NCBI GenBank assembly: GCA_019119495.1
Contig: DWWX01000009.1
Span: 1 to 54,067, forward strand
Length of the DNA: 54,067 nt
Reading direction: 5' to 3'
Origin: Candidatus Gemmiger stercorigallinarum
GTDB taxonomy: Bacteria; Bacillota; Clostridia; Oscillospirales; Ruminococcaceae
The number at the start of each line of letters is the position of its first letter. The first letter of the stretch is position 1. Below, in pieces: positions 16,257 through 27,125 of the stretch. Position numbers and translations under genes: made by a program. The notes under the pieces were generated by a model. That model was not told the origin of the DNA and did no database searches. It saw only the letters and a program-made list of their open reading frames with translations.

Positions 16257-18017
16257 TTACATGCTTTCGGGCACGTTGATCTTGAACATGGTCAGCGCGT
16301 TGCGGATGACGTCCCGCACGCCCAGGCACAGCGCGATGCGGGCCTGCTGGACGCTGTCCTCGGCGCCCAGGATGCGGCAGGCGCCGTAGAAGCGGTGGAA
16401 GGCGCCCGCCACGTCGATGACAAAGCGGGTGATGCGGGCGGGGTCGTACTTTTCGGCCGCGGCGGCGATCTCGGCGGGGAAGGCGGCCAGCAGCCGCAGC
16501 AGCGCCAGCTCGGACGGGTCGGTCAGCGCGGCGGCGTCGGCGGCGTCCAGGCCGCGGAAGGCCACGCCCTCGCTCTCCAGCTTTTTCAAAATGGAGCAGA
16601 TGCGGGCGTGGGCGTACTGCACGTAGTAGACCGGGTTCTCGCTGTCGTTTTTGACGGCCAGGTCCAGGTCAAAGTCCAGCGTGGAGCTGGATTCCCGCTG
16701 GTTGAAGAAGAACCGGGCGGAATCAATGGGCACATCGTCCAAAAGGTCGGTCAGGGTGATGGCCTTGCCGGTGCGCTTGCTCATGCGGACGGGCTTGCCG
16801 TCGCGGATCAGGTTGACCATCTGCATCAGCACCACGTCCAGGCGGCTGCCGTCCAGGCCCACCGCGTCCATGGCGCCCTTCATGCGGGCCACGTGGCCGT
16901 GGTGGTCGGCGCCCCACACGTCGATGGCCTTGTCAAAGCCGCGCACCGCCAGCTTGTTGTAGTGGTAGGCGATGTCGGCGGCAAAGTAGGTGGGCACGCC
17001 GTTGGCGCGAACCAGGACCTCGTCCTTGGCCTCCTCCTCGCTGCCGTCGTCCGACTTCTTTTTGTTGGCGACGCCGTACTTGGAGCTGTACTGGGCGCTT
17101 TTGTACATGATGGCGCCGTCCTCGGCCTTGTAGCAGGCGCCCTTGTCCAGCAGCAGCTGGATGATGTCATTCACCGCGCCGCTGTCGTGCAGGGTGCTTT
17201 CGGGGAACCAGACGTCGTACTCGATGCGGTACTTGCCCAGGTCGCGCTTGAGCCCGGCAATGTTTTTGGGCAGGGCGTCGGCGGTGATGGCGGATTTCAG
17301 CTCTTCAAAGTCGGCGTTCACGTAGCGGTCGCCGTGGACGTCGGCAAACTCTTTGGCGCGCTGGATGATGTCGGCGCCCTGGTAGCACTCCTCCGGCAGG
17401 GGGCAGGCCTCCTCGCCCTTGTACAGCTGCAGGTAGCGGATGGCCAGGCTCTTGCCGAATTTCTGGATCTGGTTGCCCGCGTCGTTGATGTAGAACTCGC
17501 GGGTCACGTCGTAGCCGGCCCAGTCCAGGCAGGCGGCCAGGCAGTCGCCCAAAGCGCCGCCGCGGGCGTTGCCCATGTGCATGGGGCCGGTGGGGTTGGC
17601 CGAGACGAATTCCACGTTGTAGCGTTTGCCCTGGCCGGCGTTGGTGCGGCCGTAGTCCTGGCCGGCGCAGGCCGCCCGCAGCACCGAGGTGAACCACCCG
17701 CTGCCCAGATACAGGTTGATAAAGCCGGGGCCGGCGATCTCCACCCGGTCAAAGGGGCTGCCGGTCAAATCCAGCGCGCCGACGACCGCCTCGGCGATCT
17801 GGCGGGGCGCTTTGCGGAACACCCGCGCGCCGGCCATGGCCAGGTTGGCGGCCACATCACCGTTTTTGGGGTCGGCGGGGATCTCAACGATAAAGGCGGG
17901 CAGCTCGGTTTTGGGCAGCGCGCCGGCGTCCATCGCGGCGTTGGCGGCGGCGGTCAGCAGCGCGCGGGCCGCCTCCAGCGCCGACTGGCGGGGGTTGTAG
18001 TTGCGGTAATCGGTCAT
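16257..18017 (-). CDS. argS: Arginyl-tRNA synthetase
   Basis: A 586-residue class I synthetase charging tRNA-Arg. It shows SANPTGPMHMGNARGGALGD with the HIGH-type signature, VWGADHHGHVARMK, VRMSKRTG in the KMSKS position, and a DALR anticodon-binding domain at the C-terminus (YVQYAHARICSILKKLE onward). The ATG at 18017 follows AAAGGAGAG. It is the last gene of ddl-murI-DUF1934-argS; the DUF1934-argS pairing resembles ywiB-argS of Bacillus subtilis. Confidence 0.98.
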   Translation of the reverse strand: MTDYRNYNPRQSALEAARALLTAAANAAMDAGALPKTELPAFIVEIPADPKNGDVAANLAMAGARVFRKAPRQIAEAVVGALDLTGSPFDRVEIAGPGFINLYLGSGWFTSVLRAACAGQDYGRTNAGQGKRYNVEFVSANPTGPMHMGNARGGALGDCLAACLDWAGYDVTREFYINDAGNQIQKFGKSLAIRYLQLYKGEEACPLPEECYQGADIIQRAKEFADVHGDRYVNADFEELKSAITADALPKNIAGLKRDLGKYRIEYDVWFPESTLHDSGAVNDIIQLLLDKGACYKAEDGAIMYKSAQYSSKYGVANKKKSDDGSEEEAKDEVLVRANGVPTYFAADIAYHYNKLAVRGFDKAIDVWGADHHGHVARMKGAMDAVGLDGSRLDVVLMQMVNLIRDGKPVRMSKRTGKAITLTDLLDDVPIDSARFFFNQRESSSTLDFDLDLAVKNDSENPVYYVQYAHARICSILKKLESEGVAFRGLDAADAAALTDPSELALLRLLAAFPAEIAAAAEKYDPARITRFVIDVAGAFHRFYGACRILGAEDSVQQARIALCLGVRDVIRNALTMFKINVPESM

Positions 18018-18067
18018 GGGGATACGCTCTCCTTTTTTATAGTCGGGAATTTTGGTGCGGCCCGCTC

Positions 18068-18511
18068 TCACTGCGCCGGTTCGGGCAGCGGCGTCACGGT
18101 GATGTCCACCAGGTTGCGGCTGATAAAATCCTCGCTGCCGGAGTCCAGCGTGTAGCTGAACTGCACCCGGCCGCCCTCGTCGGTCAGCTGGTGTTCGATC
18201 ACGTCGGCGGCCACCCCCAGCGAGATGGCGCCGTAGCCGGTCTCGTAGTGGCACAGGTGGCGGGTGCCTTTTTCAATGATCAGCTGGCTGGCGGCCTTGC
18301 CGTAGCGCAGCATCGCCACCCGGCGGGCGTCCTCGGCGATCTTGACCGTGGTGGTGCTGCCCTCGTAGCCGGTGGCCTCGGTCTCGCGGTACACGATAAA
18401 GAAACAGCCGTCCCGGTGGGTGAACCCGCCGTGGGTCATCAGCTCGACGGTCTCGCTGCGGCCGTCCTGCTCCATGGTGCCTTTGATGGTGATCAGATAT
18501 TTTTCATCCAT
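18068..18511 (-). CDS. DUF1934 (YwiB-like) beta-barrel protein
   Basis: A 147-residue protein of the DUF1934 family, small cytoplasmic proteins with a calycin-like barrel and no proven function. Typical features are the opening KYLITIKGTMEQDG, the central Y.E....G and the end ISRNLVDITVTP. The start at 18511 is chosen because AGGGA lies at good spacing; an ATG six bases upstream would be too close to it. The start overlaps the murI stop by eight bases, implying coupling. Confidence 0.88.
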   Translation of the reverse strand: MDEKYLITIKGTMEQDGRSETVELMTHGGFTHRDGCFFIVYRETEATGYEGSTTTVKIAEDARRVAMLRYGKAASQLIIEKGTRHLCHYETGYGAISLGVAADVIEHQLTDEGGRVQFSYTLDSGSEDFISRNLVDITVTPLPEPAQ

Positions 18512-19364
18512 TTGCATTTCCCTGCCTGTTTTGGCCGGCCGGCGGCCAGCCGTACTGTTCAATGGCGATCTGCTCCACCGGGCCGCCGCCGTACCGGCCC
18601 AGGAACAGGGTCTCCAGCTCGGCAAAGCCCTCGGTGGAATCGCTGACGTAAAACTGCACGCTGCCGCCGGCGGTGCGGTCGTTTTTCAGCTCCAGCGCGT
18701 CCAGCGCGTCGTCCAGCGCGTTGGCGGTGGCCTTGCCGGGGTCGATCAGCGCCACCTCCGGGCCCATAAATTCGCCGATCAGCCGCTCCAGCAGCGGGTA
18801 ATGGGTGCAGCCCAAAATCAGCGTGTCGATGCCGGTGTCCCGCAGCTCGGTCAGATAATCGGCAATGACCAGTTTGGTCACCGGGTTGCCGTCGTTCACG
18901 TAGCCGTTTTCCACCAGCGGCACAAACAGCGGGCAGGCTTTGGCAAACAGCTGCGCATCCGGCACCAGCTGGCGCAGAAGCGCCTGGTAGCTGCCCGAAC
19001 GGATGGTAGCCTGGGTGCCGATGATGCCGATGCGCCCGGTGCGGGTGGCAGCGGCGGCGCAGCGGGCGGCGGCCCCCACCACGCCGGTAAAGGGCACCGG
19101 CAGATGGGCGGCCTCGGCGGGCGGATAGGTGGAGCTGACGGTGCCGCAGGCCGCCACGATGAATTTGACGTTTTTGGACAGCAGGAACCCGATGTCCTGC
19201 CGGGCGTACTGGATGATGGTCTCCCGCCCGCGGGAACCGTAGGGCACCCGGCCGGTGTCGCCGAAATAGACGATGTCCTCGCCGGGCAGTACCCGGCGCA
19301 GCTGGCGCACGGCGGTCAGGCCGCCCAGGCCGCTGTCAAACACGCCGATGGGACGGGTATCCAT
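18504..19364 (-). CDS. murI: Glutamate racemase
   Basis: A 286-residue racemase producing D-glutamate for peptidoglycan. The N-terminus PIGVFDSGLGGLTAVRQL holds the conserved Asp-Ser. The two catalytic cysteines lie in VAACGTVSS and LGCTHYPLL; the first carries Gly where the textbook motif has Asn (CNT). The start at 19364 lies one base after the ddl stop. Pairing with ddl in one operon links two D-amino-acid steps of wall synthesis. Confidence 0.95.
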   Translation of the reverse strand: MDTRPIGVFDSGLGGLTAVRQLRRVLPGEDIVYFGDTGRVPYGSRGRETIIQYARQDIGFLLSKNVKFIVAACGTVSSTYPPAEAAHLPVPFTGVVGAAARCAAAATRTGRIGIIGTQATIRSGSYQALLRQLVPDAQLFAKACPLFVPLVENGYVNDGNPVTKLVIADYLTELRDTGIDTLILGCTHYPLLERLIGEFMGPEVALIDPGKATANALDDALDALELKNDRTAGGSVQFYVSDSTEGFAELETLFLGRYGGGPVEQIAIEQYGWPPAGQNRQGNANG

Positions 19365-19365
19365 A

Positions 19366-20481
19366 TCAGTAACGACCCTTTCTCCTGCCCAGGGCAAGGC
19401 CGATCAGTTTGTCCGCCAGGGCGGAAAAGCTCAGCCCCCGGCAGGCTTCCATCAGCTTGGGATACATGCTGATGGCGGTAAAGCCCGGCATGGTGTTCAG
19501 CTCGTTGCACAGCACCCGGCCGGTGCCGCGCTCCACAAAAAAGTCGCAGCGGGCCAGGCCGGTGCAGCCCAGCGCCAGGTAGGCCGCCTTGGCTGCATCC
19601 CGCACCTCGTCCAGCTTTTCGTCGGACAGGTGCGCCGGGATGACCACCTGAGACACGCCGTTTTTGTATTTGTCGTCGTAGGTGTAAAACTCGGCGCCGG
19701 CCAAAATCTCGCCGGGGCGGGTGACGGACACGCCGGTCTCCGGGTTGCCGATGGCGGCGCATTCCACCTCCTGCCCGTCGATGAACTCCTCAAATATCAC
19801 CTTGGCGTCCTCGGCCAGGGCCACGTCCACGGCGGCGCGCAGCTCGGTGCGGGTGTGGGCCTTGCTGATGCCCACGCTGGACCCGGCGTTGGCGGGCTTG
19901 ACAAAGATGGGGTAGACAAGCCGGCTCTCCACCCGGTCTGCCAGCGCGTCAAAATCGGCGGCTTCCTCGGCGGCGGCCCAGGTCCAGCGGCAGTGGGGCA
20001 CGCCGGAAGCGTCCATCAGGGTGTTGGCCACGGCCTTGTCCATGCAGACGGCGCTGCCCAGCACGCCGCAGCCCACATAGGGGATGCCGGCGATCTCGAA
20101 CAGGCCCTGGATGGTGCCGTCCTCGCCGTTTTTGCCGTGCAGCATGGGCACGGCAACGTCAACGGGCAGCGTCTGCCAGCTGCCGTCGGGCTGCTGCTCC
20201 ATCAGGCCGTGGACGCTGCGGTCGGGGCTGAGGATGCAGGGCCGGCAGGCGGGGTCGTTCTGCCAGCTGCCGTCGGCCATGGCGGCGGTGCCGCCGTCGT
20301 AGCGCAGCCAGCGGCCGTCTTTGGTGATGCCCACGCGGACGACCTGGTATTTTTCCCGGCAAGGGGGCTCGTTCAGCGCCCCGGCCCAGGCAGCTGCCGA
20401 AATGCAGCTGATCTCGTGCTCGCTGGACACGCCGCCGAAAAACAGCGCGACGCGCAGCGGATTTGCAGTTTCGTTGGACAT
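19366..20481 (-). CDS. ddl: D-alanine--D-alanine ligase
   Basis: A 371-residue ATP-grasp enzyme that joins two D-alanines for the peptidoglycan precursor. Seen: VALFFGGVSSEHEISC at the N-terminus, MLHGKNGEDGTIQGLFE, the ATP-grasp segment IFVKPANAGSSVGISK, and NELNTMPGFT at the C-terminus. The ATG at 20481 follows AAAGGAGA. First gene of the ddl-murI-DUF1934-argS operon, with a promoter at 20546-20574. Confidence 0.97.
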   Translation of the reverse strand: MSNETANPLRVALFFGGVSSEHEISCISAAAWAGALNEPPCREKYQVVRVGITKDGRWLRYDGGTAAMADGSWQNDPACRPCILSPDRSVHGLMEQQPDGSWQTLPVDVAVPMLHGKNGEDGTIQGLFEIAGIPYVGCGVLGSAVCMDKAVANTLMDASGVPHCRWTWAAAEEAADFDALADRVESRLVYPIFVKPANAGSSVGISKAHTRTELRAAVDVALAEDAKVIFEEFIDGQEVECAAIGNPETGVSVTRPGEILAGAEFYTYDDKYKNGVSQVVIPAHLSDEKLDEVRDAAKAAYLALGCTGLARCDFFVERGTGRVLCNELNTMPGFTAISMYPKLMEACRGLSFSALADKLIGLALGRRKGRY

Positions 20482-20545
20482 GATGCAGGGTCTCCTTTCC
20501 CGCCCTGCGCCCGCCCGGCGGGGCGGATGCAGGCATGTACGCTTT

Positions 20546-20574
20546 ATCATACCATACTTATGCGCCCGTTGCCA
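20546..20574 (-). promoter_or_regulatory. Probable promoter of the ddl operon
   Basis: Minus-strand extended -10 TGG-TATGAT (20554-20546) with TGGCAA 17 bases upstream (20574-20569). The -35 is poor but the TGn extension compensates. The rest of 20575-20790 shows A-rich sequence and GC-rich inverted repeats without a gene. Confidence 0.5.
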
Positions 20575-20792
20575 TAGATTTTCAAAGAAAAAATCATTCT
20601 TTCAGCGGGGAAAAGGGCTTTTCCCGGCCCGGCCGCCGTCCCCGCGCCCGCCCGGCAAGGCGGCGGCCTGCACGCCGGGAGCAAAAAGAGCAAACCGCAT
20701 AAAAAGCGCCGAAAAAGTGAAAAAATAACAGGACGAAATGCCGAAAAAGTACGGCGGAAGCGCAAAAAATCGAAAAAAGCACCTTCTTTCCA

Positions 20793-20821
20793 TTGACAAA
20801 ACCTTAACGAAATAGTAAAAC
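20793..20821 (+). promoter_or_regulatory. Probable promoter of coaD
   Basis: Perfect TTGACA (20793-20798), 17 bases, TAAAAC (20816-20821). It would give a leader of about 280 bases before coaD. I recognise no riboswitch in that leader. Confidence 0.6.
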
Positions 20822-21107
20822 TATAAGTGAGGATGTGCGGGCCTGCCGTAGGGCGCCATGCCGTCCCCTGACGGCACCCCGACAGATCGCACGGAACAAC
20901 AATGCGCACACACTGGCTGCGGTGCCTTCCCTTTTGCCCAAACTTGTTATGATTTTAACAACTTGCTGCGGGCAGCACGGGGCCGGTCTGTGACCGCCAA
21001 ACCTTTGTATCACCCGCCGGGACCGGCGGGGGCGGGGCGTTGGAGGCGGCGGGCGCAGCCCCGGAACACGGGGCGCAGGACGCGCCCGACTGTGAGGTTT
21101 TGTTTCC

Positions 21108-21596
21108 ATGCCCATTGCCATGTATCCCGGCAGTTTTGACCCGGTGACCAAAGGTCACCTGGATATTATCCATCGTTCTGCCCGCATGTTCGACAAGCTG
21201 ATCGTCGCGGTGCTGATCAACAGCGCCAAGCGGCCGCTGTTCACCGTGGAGGAGCGGGTGGCCCTGCTGCGGGAATGCTGCAGGGACCTGCCCAACGTGG
21301 AGGTCAAGAGCTTTGACGGCCTGACCGTCGAGTTTGCCAGGTCCAACGGCGCCAGCGTCATGGTGCGGGGCCTGCGGGCCGTCACCGACTTTGAGGACGA
21401 GATCCAGCTGGCCCACACCAACCACGCCATCCTGCCCGGCGTCGAGACCATCTTCCTGGCCACCGCCATCCAGTGGAGCTACCTGTCCAGCACGGTGGTC
21501 AAGGAGGCCGCCCACTACCACGTGGACGTATCCCAGTTTGTGGAGCCCTGCGTGGCCGAGGCCCTGCGCAAAAAAGCCGAGCAGGGCAATGTGTAA
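21108..21596 (+). CDS. coaD: Phosphopantetheine adenylyltransferase
   Basis: A 162-residue nucleotidyltransferase that makes dephospho-CoA from 4'-phosphopantetheine and ATP, the penultimate step of CoA synthesis. The signature YPGSFDPVTKGHLDII carries the HxGH-type site (KGHL), followed by MVRGLRAVTDFE and the C-terminal YLSSTVVKE. Length is normal. Placement directly upstream of the CoA-thioester operon is functionally apt. Confidence 0.97.
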   Translation: MPIAMYPGSFDPVTKGHLDIIHRSARMFDKLIVAVLINSAKRPLFTVEERVALLRECCRDLPNVEVKSFDGLTVEFARSNGASVMVRGLRAVTDFEDEIQLAHTNHAILPGVETIFLATAIQWSYLSSTVVKEAAHYHVDVSQFVEPCVAEALRKKAEQGNV

Positions 21597-21627
21597 AGCG
21601 CCGCGCCGGGCGCCCGCTCAAAATTGG

Positions 21628-21656
21628 TTCACGCCGTGCAAACGGCCTGACATAAA
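21628..21656 (+). promoter_or_regulatory. Weak candidate promoter of the butyryl-CoA operon
   Basis: TTCACG (21628-21633), 17 bases, CATAAA (21651-21656), each four of six to consensus, 57 bases before thlA. Read-through from coaD is the alternative, since no terminator lies between. Confidence 0.35.
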
Positions 21657-21712
21657 GCTGCTTTTCTGAGAGGCATTTCGCGAAACATCGAACCATCAAG
21701 GAGGCTATTTTC

Positions 21713-22900
21713 ATGAAGAAGATCGTCATCGCCAGCGCCTGCCGTACCGCCATCGGTAAGTTCGGCGGCACGCTGTCCAACGTCCCCGCCGCCGAGCTGG
21801 GCTCCATCGTCATCAAGGAGGCCATCAACCGCGCCGGCATCACCCCGGAGCAGGTCGACCATGTCTACATGGGCTGCGTCATCCAGGCGGGCCTGGGCCA
21901 GAACGTCGCCCGTCAGGCCAGCATCAAGGCCGGCCTGCCCGTCACCACCCCGGCGGTCACCGTCAACGTGGTCTGCGGCTCCGGCCTGAACTGCGTCAAC
22001 ATGGCCGCCCAGATGATCGAGGCCGGCGACGCCGACATCGTGGTCGCCGGCGGCACCGAGAACATGGATATGGCCCCCTTTGCCATGATGAAGGGCCGCT
22101 ACGGCTACCGCATGGGCTCCCCCATGGGCAAGAGCGAGCTGGTGGACACCATGGTCAACGACGCGCTGTGGGATGCTTTCAATAACTACCACATGGGCAT
22201 CACCGCCGAGAACGTGGCCGACCAGTGGAACCTGAGCCGCGAGGATCTGGACAACTTTGCCTACAACAGCCAGCTGAAGGCGGACGCCGCCATCAGGAAC
22301 GGTGCGTTCAAGGACGAGATCGTCCCCGTCGTCATCAAGAACAAGAAGGGCGACATCGTCTTTGACACCGACGAAGGCCCCCGTCTCAGCCCGCCGGAAG
22401 TCCTGGCCAAGCTGAAGCCCGCCTTCAAGAAGGACGGCAAGGTCACCGCCGGCAACGCCTCCGCCATCAACGACGGCGCCGCCGCTCTGGTTATCATGAG
22501 CGAGGACAAGGCCAAGGAGCTGGGCATCACCCCCATGGCCACCTGGGTCGCCGGCGCGCTGGGCGGCGTCGATCCCTCCATCATGGGCGTTGGCCCCGTG
22601 GCCGCCACCCGCAAGGTCATGGCCAAGACCGGCCTGACCGTTGCCGACATGGACCTGATCGAGGCCAACGAGGCGTTCGCTTCCCAGAGCCTGGCGGTCG
22701 CCCATGACCTGGAGTTCGACATGAGCAAGGTCAACGTCAACGGCGGCGCCATCGCCCTGGGCCACCCGGTCGGCGCTTCCGGCGCCCGCATCCTGGTCAC
22801 CCTGCTGTACGCCATGAAGCACCGCGGCGCCAAGAAGGGCCTGGCCACCCTGTGCATCGGCGGCGGCATGGGCTGCGCCACCATCGTGGAGATGGACTAA
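21713..22900 (+). CDS. thlA: Acetyl-CoA acetyltransferase (thiolase)
   Basis: A 395-residue thiolase condensing two acetyl-CoA to acetoacetyl-CoA, the entry step of butyrate synthesis. The acylated nucleophile is Cys88 in VNVVCGSGL; the other catalytic residues are in [14 protein letters not shown] and CIGGGMG (Cys381). AAGGAGG precedes the ATG. Codon bias is extreme, as for the whole operon, pointing to high expression. Two stable hairpins separate it from crt. Confidence 0.97.
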   Translation: MKKIVIASACRTAIGKFGGTLSNVPAAELGSIVIKEAINRAGITPEQVDHVYMGCVIQAGLGQNVARQASIKAGLPVTTPAVTVNVVCGSGLNCVNMAAQMIEAGDADIVVAGGTENMDMAPFAMMKGRYGYRMGSPMGKSELVDTMVNDALWDAFNNYHMGITAENVADQWNLSREDLDNFAYNSQLKADAAIRNGAFKDEIVPVVIKNKKGDIVFDTDEGPRLSPPEVLAKLKPAFKKDGKVTAGNASAINDGAAALVIMSEDKAKELGITPMATWVAGALGGVDPSIMGVGPVAATRKVMAKTGLTVADMDLIEANEAFASQSLAVAHDLEFDMSKVNVNGGAIALGHPVGASGARILVTLLYAMKHRGAKKGLATLCIGGGMGCATIVEMD

Positions 22901-22966
22901 ACGCGCAGCGCAGCTGCGCGTTCCGACCGGTGTCATCCCCGGCGGCGCATCTTCGCCGGGGATGAC
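22901..22966 (+). other. Two stable hairpins between thlA and crt
   Basis: ACGCGCAG/CTGCGCGT (22901-22908 with 22914-22921) and a 13-bp perfect stem (22932-22944 with 22954-22966). Neither is followed by a T run, so they are more likely mRNA-stabilising or processing elements than terminators. Confidence 0.6.
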
Positions 22967-22994
22967 GGATTTGTGAATTTGGAGGAAACATCCA

Positions 22995-23780
<786 letters not shown>

Positions 23781-23876
23781 GCGCGCTTGCGGCAGCGGCT
23801 TTTGAACCGCGGCGCAGGGGGCGGCCCGCCAGGATACCGGCCAGGCAAGGCGGCAATGCATATTTCTGTCACCTGC

Positions 23877-23985
23877 GGTGACACCTCCCCTTGCAGGGGC
23901 GGCGTTTGGGTGGCAGCCGCCTGGAAGCCTCCCCTGCAAGGGGAGGTGGATGCGCCGTCAGGCGCAGACGGAGGGGTGCGGCACA
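23877..23985. repeat. Composite palindromic repeat inside the butyryl-CoA operon
   Basis: Two copies of the CTCCCCT-TGC-AGGGGAG-type core (23885-23900, degenerate at its end, and 23929-23945) spaced 44 bases apart, followed by a GATGCGCCGTCAGGCGCAGAC palindromic arm. The same composite occurs at 46276-46336 with identical 44-base spacing, and its arms reappear inverted near 28595-28660. It looks like a non-coding MITE- or REP-like element inserted between crt and hbd. Confidence 0.8.
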
Positions 23986-24144
23986 TTGCCTTACCGGTAT
24001 TCTTCCGCGGCGGCACCCCTTCCCGTTTGGCCGGTCAAAAGGCGGGAAGTACCCTGCCGGATGCCGCTGGCCGCCGCGCATGATCCCGTTTTCCAACCGC
24101 TTATCCACAGCATAAATTATCAATACTACCAGGAGGTTACAACT

Positions 24145-25017
24145 ATGAAAGTTGGCGTTATTGGCGCTGGCACCATGGGCCAGGGCATCGCGAAGGCATT
24201 TGCACAGTGCGAGGGCTACACCGTCGCCCTCTGCGACATCAAGCAGGAGTGGGCCGAGAACGGCAAGGCGAAGATCGCCAAGGGCTACGAGCGCCTGGTC
24301 GCCAAGGGCAAGCTGACCCAGGAGAAGGTGGACGCCATCCTGGCCGCCATCACCCCCGGCCTGAAAGAGGATCTGTGCGCCGACTGCGACCTGATCGTTG
24401 AGGCCGCCTTTGAGGATATGAAGGTCAAGCAGACCACCTTCGGCGAGCTGGACAAGATCTGCAAGCCGGAGTGCATCTTCGCTTCCAACACCTCCAGCCT
24501 GTCCATCACTGAGATCGGCAAGGGCCTGTCCCGTCCCATGATCGGCATGCACTTCTTCAACCCCGCCGACCGTATGAAGCTGATCGAGGTCATCGCCGGC
24601 GGCTCCACCCCCGTCGAGACCGTCGACGCCATCAAGAAGATCTCTGCCGACATCGGCAAGACCCCGGTGCAGGTCAACGAGGCCGCCGGCTTTGTCGTCA
24701 ACCGCATCCTGATCCCCATGATCAACGAGGCCGCCTTCATCAAGATGGAGGGCGTTTCTGACATCGAGGGCATCGACACCGCCATGAAGCTGGGCGCCAA
24801 CCATCCCATGGGCCCCCTGGAGCTGGGCGACTACGTCGGCCTGGACATCTGCCTGGCCATCATGGACGTGCTGTACAAGGAGACCGGCGACGGCAAGTAC
24901 CGCGCCTGCCCGCTGCTGCGCAAGATGGTCCGTGCCGGCCATCTGGGCTGCAAGTCCGGCCGCGGCTTCTACGTCTACAACGCTGACCGCACCAAGACCC
25001 CGGTGGACCAGCTGTAA
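24145..25017 (+). CDS. hbd: 3-hydroxybutyryl-CoA dehydrogenase
   Basis: A 290-residue NAD(P)-dependent dehydrogenase reducing acetoacetyl-CoA to 3-hydroxybutyryl-CoA. The dinucleotide-binding loop GVIGAGTMGQGIAKA starts at residue 4. The catalytic His is in GMHFFNP, with NEAAGFVVNR and HPMGPLELGDYVGLD further on. The ATG at 24145 follows CAGGAGG; the upstream open frame runs through the repeat element and is not coding. Confidence 0.97.
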   Translation: MKVGVIGAGTMGQGIAKAFAQCEGYTVALCDIKQEWAENGKAKIAKGYERLVAKGKLTQEKVDAILAAITPGLKEDLCADCDLIVEAAFEDMKVKQTTFGELDKICKPECIFASNTSSLSITEIGKGLSRPMIGMHFFNPADRMKLIEVIAGGSTPVETVDAIKKISADIGKTPVQVNEAAGFVVNRILIPMINEAAFIKMEGVSDIEGIDTAMKLGANHPMGPLELGDYVGLDICLAIMDVLYKETGDGKYRACPLLRKMVRAGHLGCKSGRGFYVYNADRTKTPVDQL

Positions 25018-25135
25018 CACACGGATATAAGTTTCTCCTGCTGCCGGCATGGCTGCCGGCGGCGGGAGGACTTTGTTTGAGAAGCGCCGGCCGGGCCGCG
25101 GCCCCCGCCGCTTCGATCACATAGGAGGTTGCATT

Positions 25136-26305
<1,170 letters not shown>

Positions 26306-26321
26306 GGAGGCAAAACGTACA

Positions 26322-27107
26322 ATGAAAGCTATCGTTTGTGTCAAACAGGTCCCTGATACCCAGGGCAAAGTGGCCGTCAAGCCGGACGGCACGATGGACC
26401 GCGCCGCCATGGCCACCATCACCAACCCCGATGACCTGAACGCCGTCGAGGCCGCCCTGCAGCTGAAAGAGGAGACCGGCTGCGAGGTCGTCGTCGTCAC
26501 CATGGGCCCGCCCCCGGCCGAGGGCATGCTGCGCGAGCTGATCGCCCGCGGCGCTGACCGCGGCGTGCTGGTGTCCGGCCGCGAGTTCGGCGGTTCCGAC
26601 ACCTTCGCCACCAGCCAGATCCTGGCTGCCGCCGTCAACAAGATCGGCGTCGGCCCCGACGATATCGTTTTCTGCGGCCGCCAGGCCATTGACGGCGATA
26701 CCGCCCAGGTCGGCCCCCAGATCGCTGAGAAGCTGCACCTGCCCCAGGTCACCTATGTTACCGACATCCAGAAGAACGGCAACGACCTGGTGGTCAAGCG
26801 CCAGCTGGAGGACGGCTACATGGAGCTGAAGGTCCACACCCCCTGCCTGCTGACCTGCATCAAGGAGCTGAACCAGCCCCGCTACATGAGCGTGTCCGGC
26901 ATCTTCGAGTGCTTTGACAAGCCCATCGAGGTCTTTGACTACAACGCCCTCAAGGACGACCCGCTGATCGAGACCGACACCATCGGCCTGAAGGGCTCGC
27001 CCACCAACGTCTACAAGTCTTTCGCTCCCCCGGTCAAGGGCGCCGGCATGATGGTCGAGAGCGTCGACCAGCTCGTCGGTATCCTGAACGACAAGCACCT
27101 GATTTGA
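26322..27107 (+). CDS. etfB: Electron transfer flavoprotein, beta subunit
   Basis: A 261-residue protein opening MKAIVCVKQVPDTQG. The beta-type signature near the middle reads VFCGRQAIDGDTAQVGPQIA. It binds the FAD (bifurcating type) or AMP and receives NADH electrons. It starts 16 bases after bcd with AAGGAGG. Confidence 0.96.
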   Translation: MKAIVCVKQVPDTQGKVAVKPDGTMDRAAMATITNPDDLNAVEAALQLKEETGCEVVVVTMGPPPAEGMLRELIARGADRGVLVSGREFGGSDTFATSQILAAAVNKIGVGPDDIVFCGRQAIDGDTAQVGPQIAEKLHLPQVTYVTDIQKNGNDLVVKRQLEDGYMELKVHTPCLLTCIKELNQPRYMSVSGIFECFDKPIEVFDYNALKDDPLIETDTIGLKGSPTNVYKSFAPPVKGAGMMVESVDQLVGILNDKHLI

Positions 27108-27125
27108 GAGAGGAGAGAAGTACAA

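Noticed and set aside
16056-18155. 699-residue plus-strand ORF
   Set aside because: Antisense to argS; GC-rich codon bias leaves long open frames opposite real genes. No family resemblance.
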